Notes under the pieces: generated by a model
Databases searched by the model: none
Told to the model about the DNA's origin: nothing
The model's input: the letters and a program-made list of their open reading frames with translations, nothing else
Part shown: piece after piece, positions 6,427-14,930 of the stretch
Position numbering within the stretch: position 1 is the stretch's first letter
Layout: every line of letters starts with the position of its first letter
NCBI GenBank assembly: GCA_945868195.1
Contig: CAMBLP010000024.1
Location: 1 to 20,055, forward strand
DNA from: Bordetella parapertussis
GTDB taxonomy: Bacteria; Pseudomonadota; Gammaproteobacteria; Burkholderiales; Burkholderiaceae_B
Length of the DNA: 20,055 nt
Reading direction: 5' to 3'
Position numbers and translations under genes: made by a program

Positions 6427-6715
6427 ATGCAGGCCATCAAACGCGCCCACCACAACTCCCTATATGAGAGGGATCTATTTTGGTCAAAAGCGGCCGATCT
6501 TGTCCATTGGGAAACACCCTTTAAGCAGATTTTAGACTTTTCCAACCCGCCTTTGATCTGGGTATCGACCGAGGTCGATCAACGTGCTGCCTAAAACGCG
6601 TTCTGGTAAAGTTCCCCGCCGAGCCATTGTGGCGGTCTGCGAAGAATGTGATCCAGGCGACCTCACCACGATTGAAGACCCCAGTGCACTTGAACACATT
6701 AAGGATTCGCTATGA
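6427..6715 (+). pseudogene. prpE: Propionyl-CoA synthetase remnant with large internal deletion
   Basis: Only the two ends of a PrpE-type acyl-CoA synthetase remain. An ATG at 6427 with GGAGA (6417-6421) opens a 55-codon frame ending at TAA 6592-6594. Residues YERDLFWSKAADLVHW and ETPFKQILDFSNPP match the PrpE N-terminus. From about 6584, in another frame, [15 protein letters not shown], with the family's catalytic lysine, and DPGDLTTIEDPSALEHIKDSL match its C-terminus, ending at TGA 6713-6715. PrpE proteins are about 630 residues, so some 1.6 kb of coding sequence is missing. The junction lies between about 6553 and 6583 and shifts the frame, so no functional enzyme can be made. The final TGA overlaps the ATG of the next gene (ATGA), a relic of translational coupling. 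Confidence 0.87.
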
Positions 6716-7119
6716 AAACCAAAGTTGTATTGACCGATGCGGATGTTTCGCTGATACTCGAAGCGGCGAAAGCCCATGCCCATCAAAACAAATGGGCCGT
6801 GACAATCGCGGTCGTGGACGATGGCGGTCACATGCTTGGTATGCAGCGCCTAGATGGCGCCAACACGATTTCTGCCTATATTGCACCCGCCAAAGCACAC
6901 ACGGCTGCCATGGGTGCGCGTGAATCCAAGATTTACGAAGACGTGATTAATAAGGGCCGCATGTCCTTTTTGTCCGCCCCGTTATTGCAAGGCATGCTTG
7001 AGGGCGGGTTGCCGATCTTGGTAGACGGTGTGACGATCGGTGCGGTCGGTGTGTCGGGTGTGCAGTCCCATGAGGATGCTCAGATTGCAGCTGCCGGGAT
7101 CGCAGCTTTAAAAATTTAA
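6712..7119 (+). CDS. GlcG/HbpS family (DUF336) protein
   Basis: This 135-residue single-domain protein belongs to the GlcG/HbpS (DUF336) family. The hallmark strands VTIAVVDDGGHMLGMQRLDG (30-49) and the glycine-rich end VDGVTIGAVGVSGVQSHEDA (104-123) are plain. Members include heme-binding HbpS of Streptomyces and GlcG of glycolate loci. Many are encoded beside oxidoreductases or CoA-ligases, and their biochemical role is generally unclear. The start ATG overlaps the stop of the prpE remnant and has AAGGA (6701-6705) 6 nt upstream. It was probably the second gene of a prpE operon. With prpE deleted, its promoter is probably the old prpE leader upstream of 6427. The family is certain and the function is not. 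Confidence 0.9.
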   Translation: MKTKVVLTDADVSLILEAAKAHAHQNKWAVTIAVVDDGGHMLGMQRLDGANTISAYIAPAKAHTAAMGARESKIYEDVINKGRMSFLSAPLLQGMLEGGLPILVDGVTIGAVGVSGVQSHEDAQIAAAGIAALKI

Positions 7120-7190
7120 GTGTTGGATATTTCTTTAAGTCGTCACTAAACCCCCCACTTCCACCCGGATGAAAGAGGAGACTCCCATTT

Positions 7191-9170
7191 ATGTCTAATT
7201 CAATTGAATCAGCAATGATCGAGACGCGCGTTTTTCCACCCCCAGCGGAATTCGCCAAACAAGCCAATGTCTCGCAGGCGGCGGGTTATGCGGCATTGCT
7301 TGAGGAGTCCGATCGGGATCCGGAGGGTTTTTGGGGACGTCTAGCGCGCGAGGAGCTGCACTGGGACAAGCCTTTTACCAAAGTGCTGGACGAGTCACGC
7401 GCGCCTTTTTATGAATGGTTCGGGGATGGCGAGCTCAATGTTTCGGCAAACTGTCTGGATGTGAATCTGAAAAATGGTAATGCGAATAAAGTCGCGATCA
7501 TTTTCGAGTCTGATAGTGGTGAGGTCCAAAAGGTTTCCTATCAGCAGCTTTACGAACGCGTGTGCCAGTTTGCAAATGGTTTGAAATCCCTCGGCTACAA
7601 GGCTGGTGATCGTTCGATTATTTATTTGCCAATGTCGGTCGAGGCAGTCATTGCAATGCAGGCTTGTGCCCGTCTCGGGATCACGCACTCGGTGGTGTTT
7701 GGTGGTTTTTCCTCCAAGAGTTTGCATGAGCGGATCACTGATGTGGGTGCCACGCTTGTGATTACCGCGGACGAGCAAATGCGCGGCGGCAAGGCGATCC
7801 CGCTCAAACCGGCGGTCGACGAGGCCCTTGGGATGGGCGGTTGCGAGGCTGTGCGACAGGTAGTCGTCTACAAGCGCACAGGCGGCAAGATCGCCTGGGA
7901 TGCCAAGCGTGACGTTTGGCTGCACACGTTGTCGGAAAATCAGGCAAAAGACTGTCCGGCCGTACCCGTCAATGCCGAGCATCCGCTATTCATTTTGTAT
8001 ACCTCGGGCTCCACGGGAAAACCTAAGGGGGTGCAGCATTCCTCTGGCGGTTACTTGCTGTGGGCAAAATTGACCATGCAGTGGGTCTTTGATGCCAAGG
8101 CCAACGATGTGTTCTGGTGTACCGCGGATGTGGGCTGGGTGACGGGCCACACTTACATCGCCTATGGTCCGTTAGCGGCCGGGATGACACAGATCGTTTT
8201 TGAAGGTGTACCCACCTATCCGGATGCGGGTCGCTTCTGGAAAATGATCCAGGATCACAAAGCCACGATTTTCTACACGGCACCTACGGCGATTCGTTCT
8301 TTGATCAAGGCCTCTGAGGCCACTGCGGCACATCATCCTAAGTCCTTTGACTTGAAGAGTTTGCGTTTGCTTGGTTCGGTCGGTGAACCGATCAACCCCG
8401 AAGCCTGGATGTGGTACTACAACAATGTCGGGGGCGGTCGTTGCCCGATTGTGGACACCTGGTGGCAGACGGAGACGGGTGGTCATATGATTACGCCTCT
8501 CCCGGGTGCCACACCACTCAAGCCTGGTTCATGCACGACGCGTTTGCCTGGCATTACCGCGGCCATCGTGGACGAGGCGGGTGGTGATGTTGAGGCGGGT
8601 CATGGCGGCTTTCTGGTGATCAAGCGTCCTTGGCCCTCAATGATTCGTAATATCTGGGGTGATCCAGACCGTTTTATCAAAAGCTATTTCCCACCAGAGC
8701 TCGGTGGCTATTACCTCGCGGGCGATGGTGCACAATGCGACAAGGATGGTTGTTTCTGGATCATGGGTCGAATTGATGACGTGTTAAACGTTTCAGGTCA
8801 TCGCTTAGGAACCATGGAAGTCGAGTCCGCCTTGGTCGCGCACCCGATGGTGGCAGAGGCCGCAGTCGTGGGACGCCCCGATGACACAACCGGCGAAGCC
8901 GTCGTGGCGTTTGTGGTGCTGAAACGCTCGCGTCCCGAAGGTGAAGAGGCGATCGCGCTGGGCAAAGAGTTACGCAACTGGGTCGCTAAGGAGATCGGAC
9001 CCATCGCTAAACCAAAAGAAATCCGTTTTGGTGATAATTTGCCCAAGACACGCTCTGGCAAAATCATGCGTCGCTTGCTTCGCGTGGTGGCCAAGGGTGA
9101 AAAGGTCACGCAGGATGTGTCCACGTTGGAAAATCCCGCGATTTTGGATCAGTTGTCCACGCCGGTATAA
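7191..9170 (+). CDS. acsA: Acetyl-CoA synthetase (AMP-forming)
   Basis: This 659-residue enzyme makes acetyl-CoA from acetate, ATP and CoA in two steps through acetyl-AMP. The phosphate-binding loop [10 protein letters not shown] is at 271-280. The acetate-pocket motif [10 protein letters not shown] (422-431) has the tandem tryptophans that separate acetyl- from propionyl-specific synthetases. The adenylation hinge region [15 protein letters not shown] is at 526-540. The C-terminal PKTRSGK carries the catalytic lysine K624, the residue that is reversibly acetylated in characterised Acs. Length and domain order are normal. The start ATG has AGAGGAG 10 nt upstream. It lies 71 bp after the GlcG-family gene and ends in a strong terminator. 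Because prpE next door is dead, this enzyme may be the local source of short-chain acyl activation, which is inference. Confidence 0.96.
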   Translation: MSNSIESAMIETRVFPPPAEFAKQANVSQAAGYAALLEESDRDPEGFWGRLAREELHWDKPFTKVLDESRAPFYEWFGDGELNVSANCLDVNLKNGNANKVAIIFESDSGEVQKVSYQQLYERVCQFANGLKSLGYKAGDRSIIYLPMSVEAVIAMQACARLGITHSVVFGGFSSKSLHERITDVGATLVITADEQMRGGKAIPLKPAVDEALGMGGCEAVRQVVVYKRTGGKIAWDAKRDVWLHTLSENQAKDCPAVPVNAEHPLFILYTSGSTGKPKGVQHSSGGYLLWAKLTMQWVFDAKANDVFWCTADVGWVTGHTYIAYGPLAAGMTQIVFEGVPTYPDAGRFWKMIQDHKATIFYTAPTAIRSLIKASEATAAHHPKSFDLKSLRLLGSVGEPINPEAWMWYYNNVGGGRCPIVDTWWQTETGGHMITPLPGATPLKPGSCTTRLPGITAAIVDEAGGDVEAGHGGFLVIKRPWPSMIRNIWGDPDRFIKSYFPPELGGYYLAGDGAQCDKDGCFWIMGRIDDVLNVSGHRLGTMEVESALVAHPMVAEAAVVGRPDDTTGEAVVAFVVLKRSRPEGEEAIALGKELRNWVAKEIGPIAKPKEIRFGDNLPKTRSGKIMRRLLRVVAKGEKVTQDVSTLENPAILDQLSTPV

Positions 9171-9200
9171 GCACCGAATAGCCACATGAGGTGTAGGTTT

Positions 9201-9226
9201 AAAGGGTCTCGAAAGAGGCCCTTTTT
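9201..9226 (+). terminator. Rho-independent terminator after acsA
   Basis: AAAGGGTCTC (9201-9210), a GAAA tetraloop and GAGGCCCTTT (9215-9224) form a 10-bp stem with one G-U pair. The T-run 9222-9226 follows. It lies 30 bp after the acsA stop. Confidence 0.93.
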
Positions 9227-9279
9227 GTTGCGTTGTACAAATGAAGGGTAGACTGCAACCACTTATTTTGGAGATCACT

Positions 9280-9738
9280 ATGTCAATCGCGATTTTGATT
9301 GTGTTGCATTTACTGGCCGCATTAATCTGGGTGGGCGGAATGTTTTTCGCGCATAGTGCTTTACGTCCCACCGCTGCGGATGTGTTGCAACCTCCCGAGC
9401 GTCTGACGCTTTTGTGTGGTGTCTTTAAGCGATTTTTTATTTGGGTCAAAGTCTCCATCTTGGTGTTGTTCGTGACAGGCTTTGGGCTGATTTCGCTGAT
9501 GGGCGCACAGGCCAAACTCGGTGGTCATGTCCATGCCATGTTGTTCATCGCGGTCGTCATGACTGCGGTTTTCGCTTATATCTATGCCCTTCCTTTCAAA
9601 AAGCTCAAGGCTGCAGTCGCTGACAAGCAATGGCCTGTGGGTGCGCAAGCACTCGGGCAAATTCGCATGCTGATGCTGACGAACTTGGTGCTCGGTGTGA
9701 TCACGGTGGTGATCGGCGCGGGCGGTCGCTACTTCTGA
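9280..9738 (+). CDS. CopD-like small integral membrane protein
   Basis: This is a 152-residue membrane protein with four predicted transmembrane segments (about 3-26, 52-75, 84-105 and 127-148). The N-terminal LHLLAALIWVGGMFF and the following FAHSALRP resemble the CopD/YcnJ-type membrane domain. Histidines H10, H25, H83 and H85 lie in or near membrane segments and could bind copper or heme, which is inference. The start at 9280 is chosen because TTGGAGA (9268-9274) sits 5 nt upstream and the membrane segment starts at once. An in-frame ATG at 9241 lacks a ribosome binding site and adds an unlikely leader. It is a single gene after the acsA terminator. The function is not established. Confidence 0.85.
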   Translation: MSIAILIVLHLLAALIWVGGMFFAHSALRPTAADVLQPPERLTLLCGVFKRFFIWVKVSILVLFVTGFGLISLMGAQAKLGGHVHAMLFIAVVMTAVFAYIYALPFKKLKAAVADKQWPVGAQALGQIRMLMLTNLVLGVITVVIGAGGRYF

Positions 9739-9769
9739 CGGCATGAGAGGGATGGTTTTGCTTGGTTGA

Positions 9770-9798
9770 TTGATTTGCCTTTGCGTTAGCTGTTAAAT
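9770..9798 (+). promoter_or_regulatory. Possible promoter of the FAH-family gene
   Basis: TTGATT (9770-9775) and TTAAAT (9793-9798) are spaced by 17 bp, each 4 of 6 to consensus. They lie 28 bp before the start codon at 9827. A strong ribosome binding site AAGGAGA follows at 9816-9822. Confidence 0.45.
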
Positions 9799-9826
9799 TG
9801 CGTAGGCATTCAACCAAGGAGAAGCA

Positions 9827-10678
9827 ATGAAACTCGTACGTTATGGCGCGAAGGGCAAAGAAAAACCCGGCCTGATCGACAAAGAAGGCAAATTACGCGA
9901 CTTGTCAGGTGTGGTGTCTGACATCACGACTGAGCAGCTGTCCTCAGCCGCACTGGCCAAGCTTGCCAAAATCAAGACGAGCACATTGCCACTGGTCAAA
10001 GGTAAGCCACGCTATGGCGTCCCCATCGCCAACGTCGGCAAATTTCTGGCGATCGGTCTGAACTACTCAGACCATGCAGCCGAAGCCGGCATGCCCTGTC
10101 CAAAAGAACCCATCATTTTCTTTAAGGCCGACACCAGCTTGTCCGGTCCCAATGACAAGGTGATGTTACCCAAAGGCTCCAAAAAGTCAGATTGGGAAGT
10201 CGAGCTCGGTTTTGTTATTGGTAAAAAAGCACGCTACGTCAGCAAGAAAGATGCGCTGAAATACGTTGCAGGCTATTGCCTCGTCAATGACATCTCTGAG
10301 CGAGAGTATCAGCTTGAGCGAGGCGGTACCTGGGACAAGGGCAAGGGTTGCGATACTTTTGGTCCAGTCGGTCCCTGGTTGGTCACGACAGACGAAATCA
10401 AAGATCCACAAAAGCTAGAGATGTGGCTCGATGTGAACGGCAAGCGTTTTCAGACGGGCAGCACGCAGACCATGATTTTTGATGTGGCCACGATTGTGAG
10501 CTATGTCAGTGAGTTCATGACCTTGATGCCAGGTGACATCATCACGACGGGCACGCCTCCGGGTGTCGGTATGGGTGTTAAGCCCAAGCCGCGCTTCCTC
10601 AAGGCAGGCGACGTCATGACGCTGGGCATCCAGGGTCTGGGCGAGCAGCGCCAAGAAGTGATTGCGTTCAAAAAGTAA
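9827..10678 (+). CDS. Fumarylacetoacetate hydrolase family protein
   Basis: This 283-residue protein has the FAH fold. Enzymes of this group use a divalent metal to cleave or decarboxylate beta-keto acids, such as acylpyruvates, oxaloacetate or fumarylacetoacetate. The family segment AIGLNYSDHAAEAG (75-88) is clear. The metal ligands are E124 and E126 in DWEVELGFVIG and D155 in VNDISERE. The glycine-rich region DIITTGTPPGVGMG follows near residue 240. A short N-terminal lobe (1-65) precedes the catalytic domain, as in the FAHD1/ureidoglycolate-lyase-like group. A strong AAGGAGA sits 4 nt before the ATG. It ends 4 bp from the convergent esterase gene. The true substrate cannot be told from sequence, because family annotations such as 'ureidoglycolate lyase' are often transferred without evidence. 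Confidence 0.92.
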   Translation: MKLVRYGAKGKEKPGLIDKEGKLRDLSGVVSDITTEQLSSAALAKLAKIKTSTLPLVKGKPRYGVPIANVGKFLAIGLNYSDHAAEAGMPCPKEPIIFFKADTSLSGPNDKVMLPKGSKKSDWEVELGFVIGKKARYVSKKDALKYVAGYCLVNDISEREYQLERGGTWDKGKGCDTFGPVGPWLVTTDEIKDPQKLEMWLDVNGKRFQTGSTQTMIFDVATIVSYVSEFMTLMPGDIITTGTPPGVGMGVKPKPRFLKAGDVMTLGIQGLGEQRQEVIAFKK

Positions 10679-10682
10679 ACGG

Positions 10683-11618
10683 TCAAAAACGGTCGCGAAG
10701 CGCCTGCGCGCAGAGCTTCACGGCCGTGTTGGCCTCGTCAAGGATCCGACCCAGCGGCACAAAGCCATGGATCTGACGTTCAAAGCATACATATTGCGTG
10801 GGGACGCCTGCTGACGATAGCTTGTCGGCATAGGCGTAGCCCTCATCTCGCAACGGATCATAACCGGCAGTAATGACAAACGCAGGCGGCAAGCCCGCGT
10901 GGTCTTTGGCTAAGATGGGCGAGGCGCGCCAGTCTTGGCGCATCCAAGCCTCGGGCATGTAGTGCCCATAAAAATAATGCATCGAATCTCGGGTGAGCAA
11001 ATAACCCTGGCCATTGGTGCGCATCGATTCGCGCTCGCAGCTCGCATCGGTAACCGGGTAGATCAACAGTTGTAAAACAGGCTTGAAGGCACCGTCTTGC
11101 TTGAGCGCCAAGGCGACGACCGCCGCGAGCTGGCCTCCCGCGCTATCGCCACCGATCGCAATCCGCGCGGCATCGATCTTGAGCGAGGATGCATTGTCAT
11201 GCACCCATTTTGTAGCGGCGATACAGTCGTCTGCCGCAGCGGGAAAAATGTGCTCGGGGGCGAGTCGATAGTCGACAGAAAACACGGCGCATTGAGCTTG
11301 ATTAGAAAGTGTGCGACAGAGCACATCATGTGTCTCGAGATCGCCAATCACATGGCCACCACCATGGTAGTAAACCAAAGCGGGCAAGGCCTTCGGGGAC
11401 GCCGAGCCGAGCGGCCGGTAGTGGCGCACCGTGATCGTCCCCGCGGGGCCGGGAATCTTGATATCCAGCGCATGCGCAACCTCGGGCGCATCAGGCTGGC
11501 TAAAAAAGCGTCGCTCGGCGTAAAAAATTCGGGCTTGTACAGGCTCGGTTGTGTGAACCGGGGGGATCCCTTTTTCAATCACGAGATCAATCAGGGCCTT
11601 GGCTTGTGGATCGAGCAT
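10683..11618 (-). CDS. Alpha/beta hydrolase, HSL-type (family IV) esterase
   Basis: This 311-residue esterase/lipase belongs to the hormone-sensitive-lipase group. The oxyanion-hole motif HGGG (85-88) and the nucleophile elbow GDSAGG (S159) are present. The remaining triad residues are D254 in AGYDPLRDEG and H284 in QIHGF. The length is typical and no signal peptide is seen, so it is cytoplasmic. It should cleave short-chain acyl esters. The start ATG has GGAAA about 7 nt upstream. It is the last gene of a likely minus-strand operon with ETF-QO and the cupin (36 bp gap). It converges on the FAH-family gene with only 4 bp between stop codons and no visible terminator. Confidence 0.93.
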   Translation of the reverse strand: MLDPQAKALIDLVIEKGIPPVHTTEPVQARIFYAERRFFSQPDAPEVAHALDIKIPGPAGTITVRHYRPLGSASPKALPALVYYHGGGHVIGDLETHDVLCRTLSNQAQCAVFSVDYRLAPEHIFPAAADDCIAATKWVHDNASSLKIDAARIAIGGDSAGGQLAAVVALALKQDGAFKPVLQLLIYPVTDASCERESMRTNGQGYLLTRDSMHYFYGHYMPEAWMRQDWRASPILAKDHAGLPPAFVITAGYDPLRDEGYAYADKLSSAGVPTQYVCFERQIHGFVPLGRILDEANTAVKLCAQALRDRF

Positions 11619-11654
11619 GTCATCGTTTCCGAAAAGAGGGGGGTGAGAGAGGGC

Positions 11655-11942
11655 TTAGCGTATTTCGATCTCGACAAAAACAACTTCGTGGTCGCTGGCG
11701 TTGATGACGTTGTGATTGACACCTGCGCCACGGGTATAGGACTTACCGAGTACTAATGGAAAGTCCTTTAGACCGTCCGGTGTTTCGAGATGAAGCAAAC
11801 CGTTGGTCGTGGGGACCACGACATAGTCGTGGCCATGCGTATGCCAGCCTGTCTCGGCACCTGGGGCGAAGCGCCACTCGGTGACGATGACGCGGTCGTT
11901 ATCGATCTGGGTGGTAGGCGTGGCTTGCGGACGCGTTGTCAT
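11655..11942 (-). CDS. Small cupin-domain protein
   Basis: This 95-residue protein forms a single cupin barrel. Metal-binding histidines appear in GWHTHGHDY (H34, H36, H38), and a later one is H77 in GVNHNVIN. The chain ends in strand VVFVEIEIR. Its function is unknown. Single-domain cupins of this size may be metal-dependent enzymes or ligand sensors. The start at 11942 has AGGAAA at 11949-11954, 6 nt upstream. A longer in-frame extension to 12191 is rejected because it would lie inside the ETF-QO gene. It starts 19 bp after the ETF-QO stop and precedes the esterase by 36 bp, so the three are probably co-transcribed. Confidence 0.88.
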   Translation of the reverse strand: MTTRPQATPTTQIDNDRVIVTEWRFAPGAETGWHTHGHDYVVVPTTNGLLHLETPDGLKDFPLVLGKSYTRGAGVNHNVINASDHEVVFVEIEIR

Positions 11943-11961
11943 GAAGTGTTTCCTGTAAAAG

Positions 11962-13608
11962 TTACATGCCGGTGTAGACCGGGCCCTCTCCACCTTGCGG
12001 TGTGACCCAGACGATGTTTTGTGTGGGGTCCTTAATGTCGCAAGTTTTGCAATGCACGCAGTTTTGCGCATTGATTTGCAAACGATCTGCACCCTGGTCG
12101 TCCTTGATGTATTCGTAGACACCTGCCGGACAGTAACGCGCCTCAGGCCCCCCGAACTTCGCCAAGTTGATAGACACCGGAACGGACGCATCTTTGAGCG
12201 TCAGATGGATAGGCTGATTTTCTTCGTGGTTGGTGTTGGAGATAAACACCGAACTCAGGCGATCAAAGGTCAGCACACCATCGGGTTTTGGATAGTCGAT
12301 CTTGACGCAGTCGGCAGCCGGCTTGAGGCAGGCGTGGTCAGGCTTGTCGCGATGGATGGTCCAAGGCATATTGCCCTTTAGAAGCCATTGTTCGACACCG
12401 GTCATCAGCGTGCCGATCGAGCGACCTTTTTTGAACCACTGTTTAAAGTTGCGGGCTTTGTTGAGCTCGGTGTGCAACCATGAGTTTTCAAACGCGGCGG
12501 GGTAGGCGGGCAGTTCATCGTGGCTGCGTTCGGCGACCAAGGCGTCGAAGGCGGCTTCGGCGGCCATCATGCCGGACTTAATCGCGGCGTGACTGCCTTT
12601 GATGCGTGACGCATTTAAGAAGCCTGCTTCGCAGCCCACCAACGCGCCACCCGGAAATACAAGCTTGGGCAAGGATAATAAACCGCCTGCGGTAATGGCG
12701 CGCGCGCCATAGGCGATGCGTTTGCCCCCTTCGAAGGTGCCGCGGATGGCGGGGTGTGTTTTATAACGTTGAAATTCCTCAAAGGGCGAAATCCAAGGGT
12801 TGGCATAGTCCAGACCAACCACCATGCCGACCGCGACAAGATTGTCCTTGAGGTGATACAGAAAGGAGCCGCCATAGGTGTCTGCATCCAGCGGCCAGCC
12901 GGCGGTATGCACCACCAGGCCCGGGCGTGACTTGGAGGGTTCGACTTCCCACAATTCTTTGATACCAATCCCATAGCTTTGTGGGTCGCGGTTCTGGTCG
13001 AGTTTGAATTTTTCGATCAGCTGGCGGCCGAGCTGACCGCGCGCGCCTTCGGCGAAGATGGTGTATTTGGCATGGAGCTCCATGCCGCGCTGGTATTGGT
13101 CGGTGGGTTGACCATCGCGACCCACGCCCATGTCACCGGTGGCAACGCCCCGCACCGCCCCTTTGTCGTCATACAGGACCTCGGCCGCGGCAAAGCCGGG
13201 GAAGATCTCGACGCCAAGGGCTTCGGCTTGCTCGCCCATCCAGCGGGCGACGCTGCCCAGACTGACGATATAGTTGCCGTGGTTTTGAAAACACTCTGGC
13301 AGCAGCCAGTTAGGTGTTTTTTGTGATCCTGTGGGGGACAAAAAGAGGAATTCGTCCTCGGTCACTGCCGTATTGAGCGGGGCACCGGTCGATTTCCAGT
13401 CCGGCAACAACTCGGTCAGTGCCTTGGGGTCCATGATGGCGCCGGATAAAATATGGGCGCCAATTTCACTGCCTTTTTCAAGCACACAAACCGAAATCTC
13501 GAGATTGCGCTCGGCTGCAAGTTGTTTGAGCCGGATTGCCGTCGCGAGTCCACCAGGACCACCACCCACGACGACAACGTCGTATTCCATCGATTCACGT
13601 TCGGACAT
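11962..13608 (-). CDS. Electron transfer flavoprotein-ubiquinone oxidoreductase
   Basis: This 548-residue membrane-associated iron-sulfur flavoprotein passes electrons from ETF, reduced by acyl-CoA dehydrogenases, to ubiquinone. The FAD-binding motif VVVVGGGPGG is at 11-20. The 4Fe-4S cluster cysteines are C493 in RYCPAGVYEY and C517, C520 and C523 in QNCVHCKTC. The conserved end NIVWVTPQGGEGPVY is intact. The length matches bacterial and mitochondrial ETF-QO. The start at 13608 is chosen for the strong AGGGAGA ribosome binding site at 13614-13620 and the immediate FAD motif. The frame stays open to 13938, but that extension overlaps the divergent thioesterase. It heads a minus-strand operon with the cupin and esterase. 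No etfA or etfB lies in the window. Confidence 0.96.
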   Translation of the reverse strand: MSERESMEYDVVVVGGGPGGLATAIRLKQLAAERNLEISVCVLEKGSEIGAHILSGAIMDPKALTELLPDWKSTGAPLNTAVTEDEFLFLSPTGSQKTPNWLLPECFQNHGNYIVSLGSVARWMGEQAEALGVEIFPGFAAAEVLYDDKGAVRGVATGDMGVGRDGQPTDQYQRGMELHAKYTIFAEGARGQLGRQLIEKFKLDQNRDPQSYGIGIKELWEVEPSKSRPGLVVHTAGWPLDADTYGGSFLYHLKDNLVAVGMVVGLDYANPWISPFEEFQRYKTHPAIRGTFEGGKRIAYGARAITAGGLLSLPKLVFPGGALVGCEAGFLNASRIKGSHAAIKSGMMAAEAAFDALVAERSHDELPAYPAAFENSWLHTELNKARNFKQWFKKGRSIGTLMTGVEQWLLKGNMPWTIHRDKPDHACLKPAADCVKIDYPKPDGVLTFDRLSSVFISNTNHEENQPIHLTLKDASVPVSINLAKFGGPEARYCPAGVYEYIKDDQGADRLQINAQNCVHCKTCDIKDPTQNIVWVTPQGGEGPVYTGM

Positions 13609-13722
13609 GAGAGTCTCCCTGCTTCCAAGTATGATGTTTGATTGTGAGGATTGTATTGCACGCGTGAGGCGTTTCGGGGCTGCCAGTCTTGCAAAGGCGC
13701 GAACGCACCCTTTCGCATTTTT

Positions 13723-14184
13723 ATGGAGAAGACTTTGGTGCAACCCGATGGATTGAACCGTACGCTGGTGGTGGGCGATATTTTTGATATTGACCTGCCG
13801 ATGCGCTGGGCAGACGCCGATGCGCTCAATCATCTTAATAACGCCAATTATTTTCGCTATATGGAAGAGGGGCGGATCAGGATGTTCTACGAGGGCAAGG
13901 TTCAACAAAGCGCTCGGTTTAGTCCTGTCGTGGTGCATTGCGCTTGTGATTTTAAAAAACCAATTACCTATCCTGCTTTAATTCGGGTGAGCCATCGCGT
14001 GGAGCGCATTGGCCGCTCCAGCATGGAACATGCTGTAGACCTGTCCGTGATACATCCCGACGGGCTTGAACTCTGCGCGCAGGGTAAGTCGATCATGGTT
14101 TGGATGGATTTTGAGTTAAATCGCGCGCACCCTTGGCCTGACGAGGTCTTGAAAGCGTTGGCAAGCAGCATAAATCGTCGATAA
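13723..14184 (+). CDS. Hotdog-fold acyl-CoA thioesterase (4HBT/YbgC-like)
   Basis: This protein of about 153 residues has the 4-hydroxybenzoyl-CoA-thioesterase hotdog fold, which hydrolyses acyl-CoA thioesters. The signature DLPMRWADADALNHLNNANYF (24-44) carries the active-site acidic residues (D31/D33) and the HxNN motif at the start of the central helix. The start is debatable. ATG 13723 has no Shine-Dalgarno sequence. In-frame TTG 13735 and GTG 13738 follow GGAGAAG (13725-13731) at good spacing, which would remove 4-5 residues. A further in-frame ATG at 13651 adds an unconserved cysteine-containing leader and is unlikely. It is divergent from ETF-QO and 33 bp before the CoA-transferase pair, which fits fatty-acid or ketone-body metabolism. 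Its substrate is unknown. Confidence 0.88.
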   Translation: MEKTLVQPDGLNRTLVVGDIFDIDLPMRWADADALNHLNNANYFRYMEEGRIRMFYEGKVQQSARFSPVVVHCACDFKKPITYPALIRVSHRVERIGRSSMEHAVDLSVIHPDGLELCAQGKSIMVWMDFELNRAHPWPDEVLKALASSINRR

Positions 14185-14217
14185 TCAAATTTAGGTGACC
14201 TTCTAGGAGTCGTTCTG

Positions 14218-14919
14218 ATGAACAAGCTGTATCCGAGCGCGAAAGACGCGCTGACAGGTATTTTGAAAGATGGTCAGACCATCGCAGTGGGTGGTTTTGG
14301 GCTGTGTGGGATTCCGGAGGCCTTGATCGCCGCCGTCAAGGAACTCGGGGTTCAAAATTTAACCTGCATCAGTAATAACGCGGGTGTGGATGGCTTTGGC
14401 CTAGGGGTTTTGCTCGAATCCCGTCAGGTTCGCCGCATGATCGCTTCTTATGTGGGTGAAAACAAAGAATTTGAGCGCCAATTCCTTGCGGGCGAGCTCG
14501 AGCTTGAATTTACGCCTCAAGGGACCTTGGCAGAGCGCTTGCGCGCAGGCGGTTCTGGTATCCCAGCCTTTTTTACTAAAACTGGCGTCGGCACGATCGT
14601 CGCGGAGGGTAAAGAGGTCCGCGAGTTTGACGGACAGACGTACATCATGGAGCGCGCCTTGGTGCCCGAGGTGTCTCTGGTCAAAGCCGAAGTGGCAGAC
14701 CGCAGCGGCAACCTGATGTTTAGCAAAACCGCGCGCAACTTTAATCCGCCGGTCGCAATGGCTGGAAAACTCACCGTCGTCGAGGTCGAGCGTATCGTCG
14801 AGAACGGCGAACTCGAACCTGCAAATATTCATTTACCCGGCATTTACGTGCATCGCATTGTGATCAATGCAACGCCTGAAAAGCGTATTGAGCAACGTAT
14901 TGTTCGCACGGCGAGCTAA
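14218..14919 (+). CDS. scoA: Succinyl-CoA:3-ketoacid CoA-transferase subunit A
   Basis: This 233-residue alpha subunit of a class I CoA-transferase moves CoA from succinyl-CoA to acetoacetate, allowing ketone bodies or acetoacetate to be used. The family signature [10 protein letters not shown] is at 25-34. The conserved [23 protein letters not shown] (about 80-102) and the SCOT-type [13 protein letters not shown] region also match. It begins with ATG after AGGAG (14205-14209). The beta subunit follows after 11 bp. A related 3-oxoadipate CoA-transferase (PcaI) cannot be excluded, but no pca gene is present and the segments look SCOT-like. Confidence 0.93.
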   Translation: MNKLYPSAKDALTGILKDGQTIAVGGFGLCGIPEALIAAVKELGVQNLTCISNNAGVDGFGLGVLLESRQVRRMIASYVGENKEFERQFLAGELELEFTPQGTLAERLRAGGSGIPAFFTKTGVGTIVAEGKEVREFDGQTYIMERALVPEVSLVKAEVADRSGNLMFSKTARNFNPPVAMAGKLTVVEVERIVENGELEPANIHLPGIYVHRIVINATPEKRIEQRIVRTAS

Positions 14920-14930
14920 GGAGAACAAAA

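Noticed and set aside
6317..6535. 72-codon ORF before and across the prpE remnant
   Set aside because: It is in a different frame from the recognisable PrpE residues and has no similarity or ribosome binding site of its own.
11943..12191. N-terminal extension of the cupin to 178 residues
   Set aside because: It lies inside the ETF-QO gene. The shorter start at 11942 has a good ribosome binding site and begins just before the cupin fold.
13609..13938. N-terminal extension of ETF-QO to 658 residues
   Set aside because: It crosses the divergent thioesterase gene, and the start at 13608 has a strong ribosome binding site right before the FAD motif.
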